NCBI GenBank assembly: GCA_040398465.1
Contig: JBBAUA010000005.1
Location: forward strand, 1 to 64,000
Reading direction: 5' to 3'
DNA from: UBA7672 sp040398465
GTDB lineage: Bacteria; Pseudomonadota; Alphaproteobacteria; Caulobacterales; Hyphomonadaceae
DNA: 64,000 bases
Below the pieces are notes generated by a model. The model searched no databases. It saw only the letters and a program-made list of their open reading frames with translations, and was not told the origin of the DNA. The stretch's first letter is position 1. The number at the start of each line of letters is the position of its first letter. Of the stretch, positions 25,870 through 33,804 are shown one piece after another. Position numbers and translations under genes: made by a program.

Positions 25870-27174
25870 TCAGCCGCTCGGATCGTCATCCACGGGCTCT
25901 GTCTTGCGGACCAGCACCTTGTCCACGCGCCGGCCGTCCATGTCGACGACCTCGAACGTCAACAGGCCTTGCTCGATCTTGTCGCCTTCCTTGGGAACGG
26001 CGCGCATAAGATGCATCACGAGGCCGGCGACGGTCGAATAGCCCTCATTGTCGTTGAGCCCCCTCACACCGACCAGCTGCTCGAACTCGTCCACCGGCGT
26101 CATGCCGTCGACCAGCCAGCTGCCATCATCGCGCTGCACCGGGGGCGACAGCGCGTCCTCATGATCGAGCGCATCATCGCCCGCGATCGACTCCAGCAGG
26201 TCCGTCGCGGTCACGAGGCCCAGCACCGAACCATACTCGTCCGACACGATCGCCATGCGGACAACATTGCCCTTCATGGCTTCCAGCAGGCGCAAGACCG
26301 GCATCGTTTCCGGCACGAATAGCGGCGTGTGCATCACAGCTGTCAGGTCGATCGTGCCGGTCCGGGCGAGGTGCAGGAATAGCTCCTTCGCCTGCACGAT
26401 ACCGACGATCTCATCCGCATCGCCCTTGGCGACAGGAAAGCGCGCATGGCCGCTCTCACGTATCTCGTTGAGCAGGTCCTCGCGCTCCTGGTCGGGATCC
26501 AGCCACACCATTTCGGTGCGCGGCGTCATGATGGTTTTCACGGAGCGGTCGCCAAGACGCATCACGCCCTGGATCATCTCCCGCTCTTCCTCCTCGATCA
26601 CCCCGGCCTTCTCGCCCTCGACGATGAGTGAGTGAAGTTCCTCTTCGGTCACGTCTTCCTGTCGCGTCCGGTTCAGCCCGAACACGGTGAGGAACCCTTC
26701 CGTGACGGCCCGAAGCAACCAGACCAGCGGCGAGGCTACCCGAGCAAGCAGCGCCATGGCCGGCGCCATCGCCGCGGCCATCGGCTCGGGCGCGGCAAGC
26801 GCAATGCGCTTCGGGATCAGTTCGCCGAGGATCAGCGACAGAAAAGTCGTGAAGACGATGACGATACCAAACGCGATCGCAGAAGCATGAGGCTCGACCG
26901 ACGGATGCAGGCCCGCCACCCACGGGGCGAGATCATCGGAAAGCGAGGTTGCGCCGTACGCGCCAGCGATCACGCCGATCGCTGTGATGCCGATCTGCAC
27001 GGTGGACAGCAGCTTCGAGGGATCGTCGAGCAGTTTCAGCGCGACCTTCGCGCCAACATTCCCCTTGTCCGCCATCGCCTTCAGGCGCGGCCGGCGGGAT
27101 GAAACGATCGCCATCTCGGACAGCGCGAAAACGCCGTTGAGCAGGACGAGGAAAAACAGGATCGCTAGTTCCAT
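25870..27174 (-). CDS. CNNM/CorC family transporter-associated protein (hemolysin-like)
   Basis: 434 residues in the standard order: DUF21/CNNM membrane domain with four helices (1-190), two CBS domains (about 205-330, starting at MTPRTEMVWLDPDQ), and a C-terminal CorC/HlyC domain (about 345-425, DGSWLVDGMTPVDEFEQLVG...EGYSTVAGLVMHLM). Such proteins take part in Mg2+/Co2+ export or membrane homeostasis, with CBS domains sensing nucleotide or Mg-ATP. The older label hemolysin is historical. It is convergent with the ATP-grasp gene (3-base gap). Confidence 0.92.
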   Translation of the reverse strand: MELAILFFLVLLNGVFALSEMAIVSSRRPRLKAMADKGNVGAKVALKLLDDPSKLLSTVQIGITAIGVIAGAYGATSLSDDLAPWVAGLHPSVEPHASAIAFGIVIVFTTFLSLILGELIPKRIALAAPEPMAAAMAPAMALLARVASPLVWLLRAVTEGFLTVFGLNRTRQEDVTEEELHSLIVEGEKAGVIEEEEREMIQGVMRLGDRSVKTIMTPRTEMVWLDPDQEREDLLNEIRESGHARFPVAKGDADEIVGIVQAKELFLHLARTGTIDLTAVMHTPLFVPETMPVLRLLEAMKGNVVRMAIVSDEYGSVLGLVTATDLLESIAGDDALDHEDALSPPVQRDDGSWLVDGMTPVDEFEQLVGVRGLNDNEGYSTVAGLVMHLMRAVPKEGDKIEQGLLTFEVVDMDGRRVDKVLVRKTEPVDDDPSG

Positions 27175-27378
27175 GGGCTCCGCGGCCAGGAAGGCCGTGT
27201 GCTCTCACGCACCGCAGGGCGCGCGAACGCTTCGTTGTGCGATACTTGCCCCAGCGGTTCAACAGGCGTCGATCGGCCGGACCAAAGCTATCCAACGGAA
27301 ACTGGTCTGAATTCAGCGGCGTGGACAGATTTCGTGAATTTTGACCTCCAGGCGCCCGGGCGGTCAAATCCGTTGAAA

Positions 27379-27416
27379 ATAGGACTATCTTCCTATAAAT
27401 GGGTGCTGTGTCCTAT
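27379..27416. promoter_or_regulatory. Candidate operator: ATAGGA/TCCTAT inverted and direct repeats
   Basis: Just upstream of the S24-type regulator are ATAGGA (27379-27384), TCCTAT (27391-27396) and TCCTAT (27411-27416). The first two form a perfect 6-bp inverted repeat with a 6-base spacer. The first and third extend to a perfect 7-bp inverted repeat (ATAGGAC / GTCCTAT). The two TCCTAT copies are 20 bases apart, about two helical turns. This is the pattern expected for cooperative binding by a dimeric HTH repressor, most simply the adjacent regulator acting on itself. Confidence 0.6.
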
Positions 27417-27428
27417 CCGGAGGCCGCC

Positions 27429-28046
27429 ATGCAGCACAATGATCTCTGGAAAGCCATCGACTCGCTGGCTGACCAGCATGGTCTTTCCGCCTCAGGCCTC
27501 GCCCGCCGCGCCGGGCTGGACCCGACGGCGTTCAACAAGTCCAAGCGGGTGACGCCGGACGGCTCGCCCCGCTGGCTTTCGACGGAAAGCCTGTCGAAGG
27601 CGCTGCAGGCCGTCGGCGCTTCTCTGGAGGACTTCGCCGCGCTGGCCGAGGGCCGCCAGGGCCAGACCGCCCCGCTGCTCGGTTTCGCGAAGGCCGGCAG
27701 CGAGGGCTATTTCGATGACGCCGGCTTCCCCATAGGGGACAACTGGGAGGAGGTCCGCTTCCCCGGCCTCGAGACCGAGAATGTCTACGCGCTGGAGATC
27801 AGCGGCGACTCTATGGAGCCCGTCTACCGCCGCGGCGACCGCATCGTGGTCGCGCCAGGCGTCGCGGTCCGCCGCGGCGACCGCGTCGTGGTGCGCACGA
27901 AGCAAGGCGAGGTCCTCGCCAGGGTTCTCGGTCGCCAGACCGAACGCATGGTCGAACTGATCTCGCTCAACCCCGCTTCCGACCCGCGCGAACTTGCCCG
28001 CAATGATCTGGCGTGGATGGCGCGTATCCTGTGGGCGAGCCAGTAG
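27429..28046 (+). CDS. HTH/S24 (LexA-like) transcriptional regulator
   Basis: 205 residues. An N-terminal HTH (about 14-45, LSASGLARRAGLDPTAFNKSKR) is joined to a C-terminal S24 peptidase-like domain. The Ser is in ISGDSMEPVYRRGDRIVV (Ser128) and the Lys in VVRTKQGEVLARVLG (Lys158), matching the LexA/CI catalytic pair. A possible self-cleavage site Ala89-Gly90 (GFAKAGSEG) stands before the domain. It could be a RecA-responsive repressor, but many alphaproteobacterial relatives are not shown to cleave. Start chosen at 27429, preceded by CCGGAGG; ATG 27399 is poorly placed. Candidate operator repeats lie immediately upstream. Confidence 0.88.
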   Translation: MQHNDLWKAIDSLADQHGLSASGLARRAGLDPTAFNKSKRVTPDGSPRWLSTESLSKALQAVGASLEDFAALAEGRQGQTAPLLGFAKAGSEGYFDDAGFPIGDNWEEVRFPGLETENVYALEISGDSMEPVYRRGDRIVVAPGVAVRRGDRVVVRTKQGEVLARVLGRQTERMVELISLNPASDPRELARNDLAWMARILWASQ

Positions 28047-28048
28047 CG

Positions 28049-28870
28049 TCACCCGCCAGCCAACACCTTCATCGCCGCCGCCGTCTCCGCATTCGCCGGG
28101 AAGAACGTCTCAAGGCACAGCTCCGAGAGCGTCACATCAGCTGGCGTGCCGAAAATCGTGGTCGTGGTGATGAACGACAACACCTGCGTTCCGATCTTCA
28201 TCTCGAGATTCAGCGCAATCGCATCCGCTTCATTGCGCTCGCGGCGCGGCGCGGGCGGGGCGGGATAGGCCGCCAGCTCCTTCTCCAGCGCGATCAGCTT
28301 TGTATCGCACGTCGCCTCGATCTGCTGGCCCAGCCGCCACAGCACATGCGCCTTCCACATTCCAAGATTCAGGATGTTCTTCGCCAGCCCGCCCGGATGC
28401 AACGACAGGCGCAGCACATTCGGCTGCCCCTCCAGCAGCGACTTATCCTCAACCAGCGACAGTAACGGCGCTGCAGATCCATTCGCCATCAGCAGATTCC
28501 ACCAGCGGTCCACCACCAGCGCGGGATTGGGCTCATGCGCCTTCAGCACCAGCTCCACCGCAGCGCGTGCAGCCGCCATCGACGGGTCTGACAGCTTTCG
28601 CTCCGCAAACGCCGGCGCAAATCCCGCCGACAGAAGCACAACGTTCCGCTCGCGCAGCGGCAGTTCCAGATGCTCGCAAAGCGTCTCCACCATATCGCGC
28701 GAGGGCGATGACCGGCCGCTTTCCACGAAGCTCAGATGCCTCTGCGAGACGCCCGCCTCGAGCGCCAGGTCGAGCTGGCTCATCCGCCGTCGCGAGCGCC
28801 AGTCGCGGATGAGTTCGCCGACGCGTGCGGGGTGGGTGGGAGACGACGTGGAGATTGCCTGCTGTGCCAT
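28049..28870 (-). CDS. XRE-family regulator with MmyB-like ligand-binding domain
   Basis: 273 residues. The N-terminal HTH is about residues 16-70 (LIRDWRSRRRMSQLDLALEAGVSQRHLSFVESGRSSPSR). The rest is the MmyB-like ligand-binding domain, recognised by NPALVVDRWWNLLMANGSAAPLL and a C-terminal beta region. Members sense small, often fatty-acid-like ligands and usually control a neighbouring divergent metabolic gene. Here the divergent side holds only about 270 bases with a 25-codon open frame before yceI, so the target may be elsewhere or lost. It is convergent with the S24 regulator (2-base gap). Confidence 0.9.
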   Translation of the reverse strand: MAQQAISTSSPTHPARVGELIRDWRSRRRMSQLDLALEAGVSQRHLSFVESGRSSPSRDMVETLCEHLELPLRERNVVLLSAGFAPAFAERKLSDPSMAAARAAVELVLKAHEPNPALVVDRWWNLLMANGSAAPLLSLVEDKSLLEGQPNVLRLSLHPGGLAKNILNLGMWKAHVLWRLGQQIEATCDTKLIALEKELAAYPAPPAPRRERNEADAIALNLEMKIGTQVLSFITTTTIFGTPADVTLSELCLETFFPANAETAAAMKVLAGG

Positions 28871-29141
28871 ACCGCAATGAGTAGCCGCGCCCGCGTCGCA
28901 CTTCCATTACCTCCCGCGTAATCGCAAGCCCTCCCGGCCCCGCCCACCCTGGACCCATCGAAACGGCAAGGCAGGTGCACGCCATGACCCGCCTGACCCA
29001 CTTCCGCCGCGACGGCCTGATCCTTCCAGCCAGTCGCCGAACCTGCTCCGCCAGCGCCTGACCGGGGGAGTTTTTCGTTCCAATTGTCGGTTGACCCGAA
29101 GTCCCATCGTCTTCAGGACACGACGCCAACTGGAGCGCGAC

Positions 29142-29849
29142 ATGAAGCCCACGCAAACGGCAACCATCATCGCGAGCCTGCTGCTTGCTCTTTCCAGTTG
29201 CTCCCCGGGCGAACCCGCTACCGCCGCAACCGCGCCGGAAGCTGCTCCGGCCGAGATCGCCGCAGCGCCCGCGGCCCCGGACGTCTCGAAACTCCCCGCC
29301 GGCGCCTACAAGCTCGACCCCTCCCACGCGACCCTGGTGTTCAAGGTCAACCATCTCGGCTTCTCGAACTACACCGCCCAGTTCCGCACCTTCGCCGCCG
29401 ACATGACGCTCGATCCAGCCCAGCCCGAGACGGCAAAACTGACTGCGACCGTCGAGCTGAATTCTCTTGCCATCCCCGCACCGCCCGCCGGTTTCATCGA
29501 CGAACTCCTGAGCGACACATGGCTCGGCGCCTCGATCACACCGCAGATGAAATTCGAATCCACCAGCATCACCCGCACCGGCCCCGCCACCGCCGACATC
29601 GTCGGCGACCTCACGCTCAAAGGCGCAACAAAACCCGTCACCCTCCACGCCACATTCAACGGCGGCTACGAAGGCCACCCGATGGACCCCGCCGCCCGCA
29701 TCGGCTTCTCGGCCCACGGAACGCTGAAGCGTTCGGACTTCGGCATCGACATCGGCATCCCGGCGCCGGGCTCCACCATGGGCGTGTTCGACGAGGTCAC
29801 GATCGACATCGAGACCGAGTTCACCGGGCCAGCTCTGAAGACGCAATAG
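29142..29849 (+). CDS. YceI-family lipoprotein
   Basis: 235 residues. A lipoprotein signal (IIASLLLALSSC) leads into an Ala/Pro-rich linker and then the YceI lipocalin-like barrel, from GAYKLDPSHATLVFKVNHLGFSNY to the end. YceI proteins bind long isoprenoid or amphiphilic molecules in the periplasm; the biological ligand here is unknown. The ATG at 29142 places the signal peptide at the start; an earlier in-frame ATG (29091) adds 17 polar residues and is unlikely. It is convergent with the TPR gene, 17 bases apart. Confidence 0.88.
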   Translation: MKPTQTATIIASLLLALSSCSPGEPATAATAPEAAPAEIAAAPAAPDVSKLPAGAYKLDPSHATLVFKVNHLGFSNYTAQFRTFAADMTLDPAQPETAKLTATVELNSLAIPAPPAGFIDELLSDTWLGASITPQMKFESTSITRTGPATADIVGDLTLKGATKPVTLHATFNGGYEGHPMDPAARIGFSAHGTLKRSDFGIDIGIPAPGSTMGVFDEVTIDIETEFTGPALKTQ

Positions 29850-29866
29850 AAAGGGGGCAGCGCCCG

Positions 29867-30679
29867 CTACAGCATCGCCTGAGCCAGCCGCTGCGCGGCA
29901 TCGCGATCACCGGCTAGCGCGTCAGACAATCGCTGCGCCCGCGCCTGCATCACCAGCTCGACGTGATCGGACGCTGCCGCCGCCAGCGCGCGCTGCAGCG
30001 CCGCCCGCACTTCCGGTGTCTTGCCCTTCAGATCCAGTGCGGCGAGGGCGCGCGCGTACTGCCAGTGCACCCCGACATCATCAGGCGCGAGGGCCCGCGC
30101 CTGTTCATAGTGCTTGCGGCCCGACTCCGTGCTCGCCCCCAGCATCCACGCGCCCATGCCGCCGCCGCGCCGCGCAACCTCGAGGTTCCACACGGCCAGA
30201 AAACCATGCGCGTAGAAGTTTGCCGGGTCGGCCTGCAGCACCTCTTCGGCCAGCTTCCTGCCTTTTTCGCCATATCCTGCGCTCCAGGCCGCCATCAGAT
30301 CCATGTCCCGGCTTTTCAGCGACAGGGCGATGGCAAGCTGTAACCGGCCTTCCTCATGCGCGGGGTCAAGCCGCAGGGCCGCCTCCGCATCCTTCACAGC
30401 CCGTTCGACCAGGCTCGCATCGGGCGCCGCCGATCCGGTCATGCAATGCGCCAGCAGCGCGCGCGCTGCAAAGGCAAGGTCATCCGCCCCCGCCGCTGCT
30501 TCGGCAAGCGACGCCGCCTCCAGATACTCTCCACGCGCATAACGGTCGGCGAGGGCTGTGGATGTCGGGTGGGCGAAGGCAGGACTAACCCATGACAGTG
30601 TGATCGCCCATGCAAGCAGCACCGCCGAGCCGCCAAGCCCGGCCGCTACAAGTTTCAATGCGCCCGCTTTTTCGCGCAT
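29867..30679 (-). CDS. Exported TPR-like protein
   Basis: 270 residues. A signal or anchor helix (KLVAAGLGGSAVLLAWAITLSWVSPAFA) is followed by helical repeats that look like degenerate TPRs, for example KDAEAALRLDPAHEEGRLQLAIALSL and KHYEQARALAPDDVGVHWQYARALAAL. TPRs are protein-binding scaffolds, so a periplasmic assembly or binding role is plausible but unproven. Start taken at 30679 (MREKAG) to put the hydrophobic helix near the N-terminus; 30700 is the alternative. Confidence 0.72.
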   Translation of the reverse strand: MREKAGALKLVAAGLGGSAVLLAWAITLSWVSPAFAHPTSTALADRYARGEYLEAASLAEAAAGADDLAFAARALLAHCMTGSAAPDASLVERAVKDAEAALRLDPAHEEGRLQLAIALSLKSRDMDLMAAWSAGYGEKGRKLAEEVLQADPANFYAHGFLAVWNLEVARRGGGMGAWMLGASTESGRKHYEQARALAPDDVGVHWQYARALAALDLKGKTPEVRAALQRALAAAASDHVELVMQARAQRLSDALAGDRDAAQRLAQAML

Positions 30680-30778
30680 GAAGAGATTCCCAAGCCGCAA
30701 AATGCAGGATGCAGCCAGCTAGCCCCTTGCGCAACGGCCCAAACTCAGGCGCTTACTGCGCCCCAAGGAGCCCTTCAC

Positions 30779-31216
30779 TTGCGCCGCCTCGCCAGCCTCG
30801 TCCTCATTGCCCTCGTGGTCGCCTGCGAAGCCCCCGTGGACGACTCGGCGGCCCCCGCCGCAGAGGTTCCCGACACCGACCCCAATGCATTCCGCGCCGA
30901 GGGCGAGGAGGAAGAACGCGCCTATGCGGGAGAATGGGCGGCGGACTCCAACGCCTGCAATAACCAGCGCGAAATCTGGACGATCGAACAGTCGCGCATG
31001 GGCATGAAACGCGAGCGCTTCTGCCATTTCGAGCGGATGAACCAGTCCTCGGGCGATGAGGGGCAGATCTGGTCCGCCAGCGCCCGCTGTGTCGCCGCGG
31101 GGCGCACCAGCAACGACTTCGTCTTCTTCCGCGTGAACCCCAACAAGCTGAAGATGCGGGTCACGATCAACGACAGCGAATCCATCGAGCTGATCCGCTG
31201 CCCCATGCGGACCTAG
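30779..31216 (+). CDS. Small putative lipoprotein
   Basis: 145 residues beginning at a TTG. The N-terminus RRLASLVLIALVVAC is a lipoprotein signal with lipobox VVAC. The mature part has an acidic linker, then a domain with several cysteines and aromatic residues (EWAADSNACNNQREIWTIEQ, ERFCHFERM, ARCVAAG, IRCPMRT), suggesting disulfide bonds in the periplasm. No family recognised. It lies alone, divergent from the TPR gene. Confidence 0.65.
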   Translation: MRRLASLVLIALVVACEAPVDDSAAPAAEVPDTDPNAFRAEGEEEERAYAGEWAADSNACNNQREIWTIEQSRMGMKRERFCHFERMNQSSGDEGQIWSASARCVAAGRTSNDFVFFRVNPNKLKMRVTINDSESIELIRCPMRT

Positions 31217-31243
31217 GGTAGACAGCGCCTAGCGAAATCCACC

Positions 31244-32842
31244 TTACGAAATGCGCGCCAGCGACTCCCGGATCAGCTGCGCCGACTCCTTCACGCCATA
31301 CAGCGCGATGAACCCGCCAAAGCGCGGCCCCTGACTCTGGCCGAGGCAGACCTCGTAGATCGCGGTGAACCATGTGCGCAGCGGCTCGAACTGCCGCTCA
31401 GTGCCGATGGCAAACACCATCGTCTGCAGGCTCTCGCCATCAAGCGGCCCATCCCAGCTCTCGAGACGCGACGCCAGATCCTCCAGCGCCGCGCGCTCCT
31501 TCTCATCAGGCGCGCGATACTTCTTCTGCGGCCTCACGAAGTCCGCATAGTATCTCAGCGCAAAGCCTACGAGGTGGTCCAGCAACGGCTCGGTCTGCGG
31601 CGATGCATCGGGCGCCTCGCGGCGGATGAATCCCCACAGCACATCCTTGTTCGACGCATTGGCCGCCGAGACGAGGTTCAGCAGCATCGCGAAGGACACC
31701 GGGCTCGACTTGGCCGGCGGCGCGCCGCCATGGATATGCCAGACCGGATTCTCCAGCTGCTGCTTCGGCGTCTGCTTTGCATACGCGTCGAGGAACTGCA
31801 GGTACTCGTCCACGGTCTTGGGGATGACGTCGAAGTGCAGCTTCTTGGCGGTGCGTGGCTTCTGGAACTGATACAGCGACAGGCTTTCCTCCGGCGCATA
31901 GGCCAGCCACTGCTCGACCGAGATGCCATTGCCCTTGGTCTTGGAAATCTTCTCGCCCTTCTCGTCGAGAAACAATTCGTAGACGTAGTGCAGCGGCGCC
32001 GGGACGCCGAGGATCTCGCAGATACGGTCATAGACCCCCATGTTGGCCTGGTGGTCCTTGCCGAACATCTCGAAGTCGACGCCAAGTGCGGCCCAGCGCA
32101 TGCCGAAGTCCGGCTTCCACTGCAGCTTCACATGACCGCCTGTCACGGGAACGGTCGTGTCCTCGCCACTCTCGTCCTCGAACGTAACCGTGCCCGCCTT
32201 CGCGTCCACGTTCTTCATCGGCACGTAGAGCACACGCCCCGTCGTCGGCGAGATCGGCAGGAAGGGCGAATATGTCTCCCGCCGCTCGTCGCCGAGGGTG
32301 GGGAGCATGACCTTCATGATCTGGTCGTACTTCCCCGCCGCGCGCAGCAGCATCGCGTCGAACCGGCCCGTCTTGTACAGCGTCGTCGCCGAGGCGAACT
32401 CGTACTCGAACCCAAAGCTGTCGAGGAATGCCCGCAGCCGCGCATTCATGTGTGCGCCATAGCTTTCGTGCGTGCCGAACGGGTCGGGCACCGACGTCAG
32501 CGGCTTCTGCATGTATTCCTTGAGCGCTTCCGGATTCGGCACCGTGTCCGGCACCTTGCGCATACCGTCCATGTCGTCCGACACGCAGATGAGCCGCGTC
32601 TTGTAGGCGCCGCCGGTCAGCGCCTCGAACGCGCGTCGCACCATCGTCGTGCGCACGACCTCGCCGAACGTGCCGATATGCGGCAGCCCCGACGGGCCAT
32701 AGCCCGTCTCGAAGACCACCGGCGCATCCTTGGGACGACCAGCCTTCTCCAGCTTCTCGATCCGCGCCTTCAGCTCGCGCGCCAGCTCGAACGGCCAGGC
32801 TTTTGCGGCTTCGGCAAGTGCAGCGACAGATACGGTAGACAT
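31244..32842 (-). CDS. lysS: Lysyl-tRNA synthetase, class I
   Basis: 532 residues. It attaches lysine to tRNA-Lys. The class I Rossmann signatures are present: the HIGH-type motif PHIG at 54-57 in GYGPSGLPHIGTFGEV, and the KMSKS-type KISKTKGN at about 295-302. This is the archaeal-type (LysK) enzyme, which many alphaproteobacteria use in place of the class II LysRS. No class II gene is visible here. Full length, cytosolic. The PdeM gene starts its 3' end 28 bases upstream on the same strand. Confidence 0.95.
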   Translation of the reverse strand: MSTVSVAALAEAAKAWPFELARELKARIEKLEKAGRPKDAPVVFETGYGPSGLPHIGTFGEVVRTTMVRRAFEALTGGAYKTRLICVSDDMDGMRKVPDTVPNPEALKEYMQKPLTSVPDPFGTHESYGAHMNARLRAFLDSFGFEYEFASATTLYKTGRFDAMLLRAAGKYDQIMKVMLPTLGDERRETYSPFLPISPTTGRVLYVPMKNVDAKAGTVTFEDESGEDTTVPVTGGHVKLQWKPDFGMRWAALGVDFEMFGKDHQANMGVYDRICEILGVPAPLHYVYELFLDEKGEKISKTKGNGISVEQWLAYAPEESLSLYQFQKPRTAKKLHFDVIPKTVDEYLQFLDAYAKQTPKQQLENPVWHIHGGAPPAKSSPVSFAMLLNLVSAANASNKDVLWGFIRREAPDASPQTEPLLDHLVGFALRYYADFVRPQKKYRAPDEKERAALEDLASRLESWDGPLDGESLQTMVFAIGTERQFEPLRTWFTAIYEVCLGQSQGPRFGGFIALYGVKESAQLIRESLARIS

Positions 32843-32869
32843 TTCGGGGGCGACTCCTGATCGCCCCGC

Positions 32870-33551
32870 CTATGCGCGGCGGCGGGCAGGGTCAAGCACG
32901 GCCTGGCGCATGCCATCCGGCGCGAGATTGTCCCGCCCTGCGAGGTAGACGCCATCGCGCCCGATCACGCCGGCAAACAGATCCTTCGGGAACACCGGCG
33001 CAAACGCTTCATCAAGCACGTTCAGCCCGCCCGTCAGCGCGCCATACGCCGGCATCACCAGCCGCGCGCCGTCGGTCGCAAAGCAGCGCTTGCGCACCGA
33101 CCGACCGCTTCGGCCGACCACGCGCGCGCACGGATGCAGGTGCCCGGCAACCTCTCCGACCACAGCACCCGCAGATGGAATGTGCCGAAACGTCAGCGGG
33201 CCGATCGTGATCTCGACAGCCGCACGCCCGCCAAGGTCTTCCGGCGGCTTCGGATCATGGTTGCCCTCGATCCACACCCAGTCGCATGACCCGGTCATCC
33301 CCCGCAGGCTGGCGACGTCATCGGGCGCCATGCGCGGCCGCGCCCGCCGGTCATGAAAGCTGTCGCCGAGCGAGATCACGGTCCGGGGCGAAAGTGCTGT
33401 CATCAGACGTCCGACGCGGGCCAACGTCTCGCGCGTATCGTACGGCGGCAGCATCTGCCCCCGCGCCGCGTAGGACGAGCCCTTCTCGAAGTGCAGGTCG
33501 GACACGACCAGCACACCCGGCTCCTCCCACCAAAGCGCGCCGCAGGTCATG
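32870..33551 (-). CDS. pdeM: Ligase-associated DNA repair endonuclease PdeM, 5' end lost in assembly gap
   Basis: About 227 residues of a calcineurin-like (Mre11-type) metallophosphodiesterase. Metal motifs are VVSDLHFEKGSSYAARG (D-x-H), VISLGDSFHDRR (GD), VWIEGNHDPKP (GNHD) and GHLHPCARV (GHxH). The architecture matches PdeM, one of four proteins of the ligase-associated DNA damage response set. The frame runs into the gap at 33552; PdeM proteins usually have about 15 more residues before GALWWEEPG, so the true start is probably in the gap, though the ATG at 33550 is usable. The partner helicase lies upstream on the same strand. Confidence 0.85.
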
Positions 33552-33651
33552 NNNNNNNNNNNNNNNNNNNNNNNNNNNNNNNNNNNNNNNNNNNNNNNNN
33601 NNNNNNNNNNNNNNNNNNNNNNNNNNNNNNNNNNNNNNNNNNNNNNNNNNN
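33552..33651. other. Assembly gap (100 N)
   Basis: A run of exactly 100 N, the usual placeholder for a gap of unknown size. It interrupts the 5' end of pdeM on one side and the 5' end of a plus-strand gene on the other. Gene order across it is not proven. Confidence 0.99.
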
Positions 33652-33804
33652 CCCACCGCCCGGACGTGCCGGTCCCTGCGGGTAACGGGTTCAACACTTC
33701 CAAGAAGAACCTGCAAGACTCAGGCGGAGTGGGAACGATACGACGCTGACTTCGCCGATTCCGACGCGTCCTACAGAACGGATCCGCAGGCCGGAAACCG
33801 CTAG
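33652..33804 (+). CDS. C-terminal fragment of a probable secreted protein (5' part in gap)
   Basis: The frame emerging from the gap encodes about 50 residues ending in TAG at 33802-33804. It contains CRSLRVTGSTLPRRTCKTQAEW, resembling the short conserved C-terminal Cys-(x)n-TGSRxxxRxCxTxxEW motif seen in small exported hypothetical proteins of alphaproteobacteria. An acidic tail follows (DADFADSDASYR). Other frames here show no such pattern. It ends tail-to-tail with the helicase gene through CTAG. Full length and start unknown. Confidence 0.5.
   Translation, partial: PTARTCRSLRVTGSTLPRRTCKTQAEWERYDADFADSDASYRTDPQAGNR

Noticed and set aside
28984..29061. 25-codon plus-strand frame between the MmyB-type regulator and yceI
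   Set aside because: Arg/Ser-rich, no recognisable motif and no clear ribosome site; kept only as a note.
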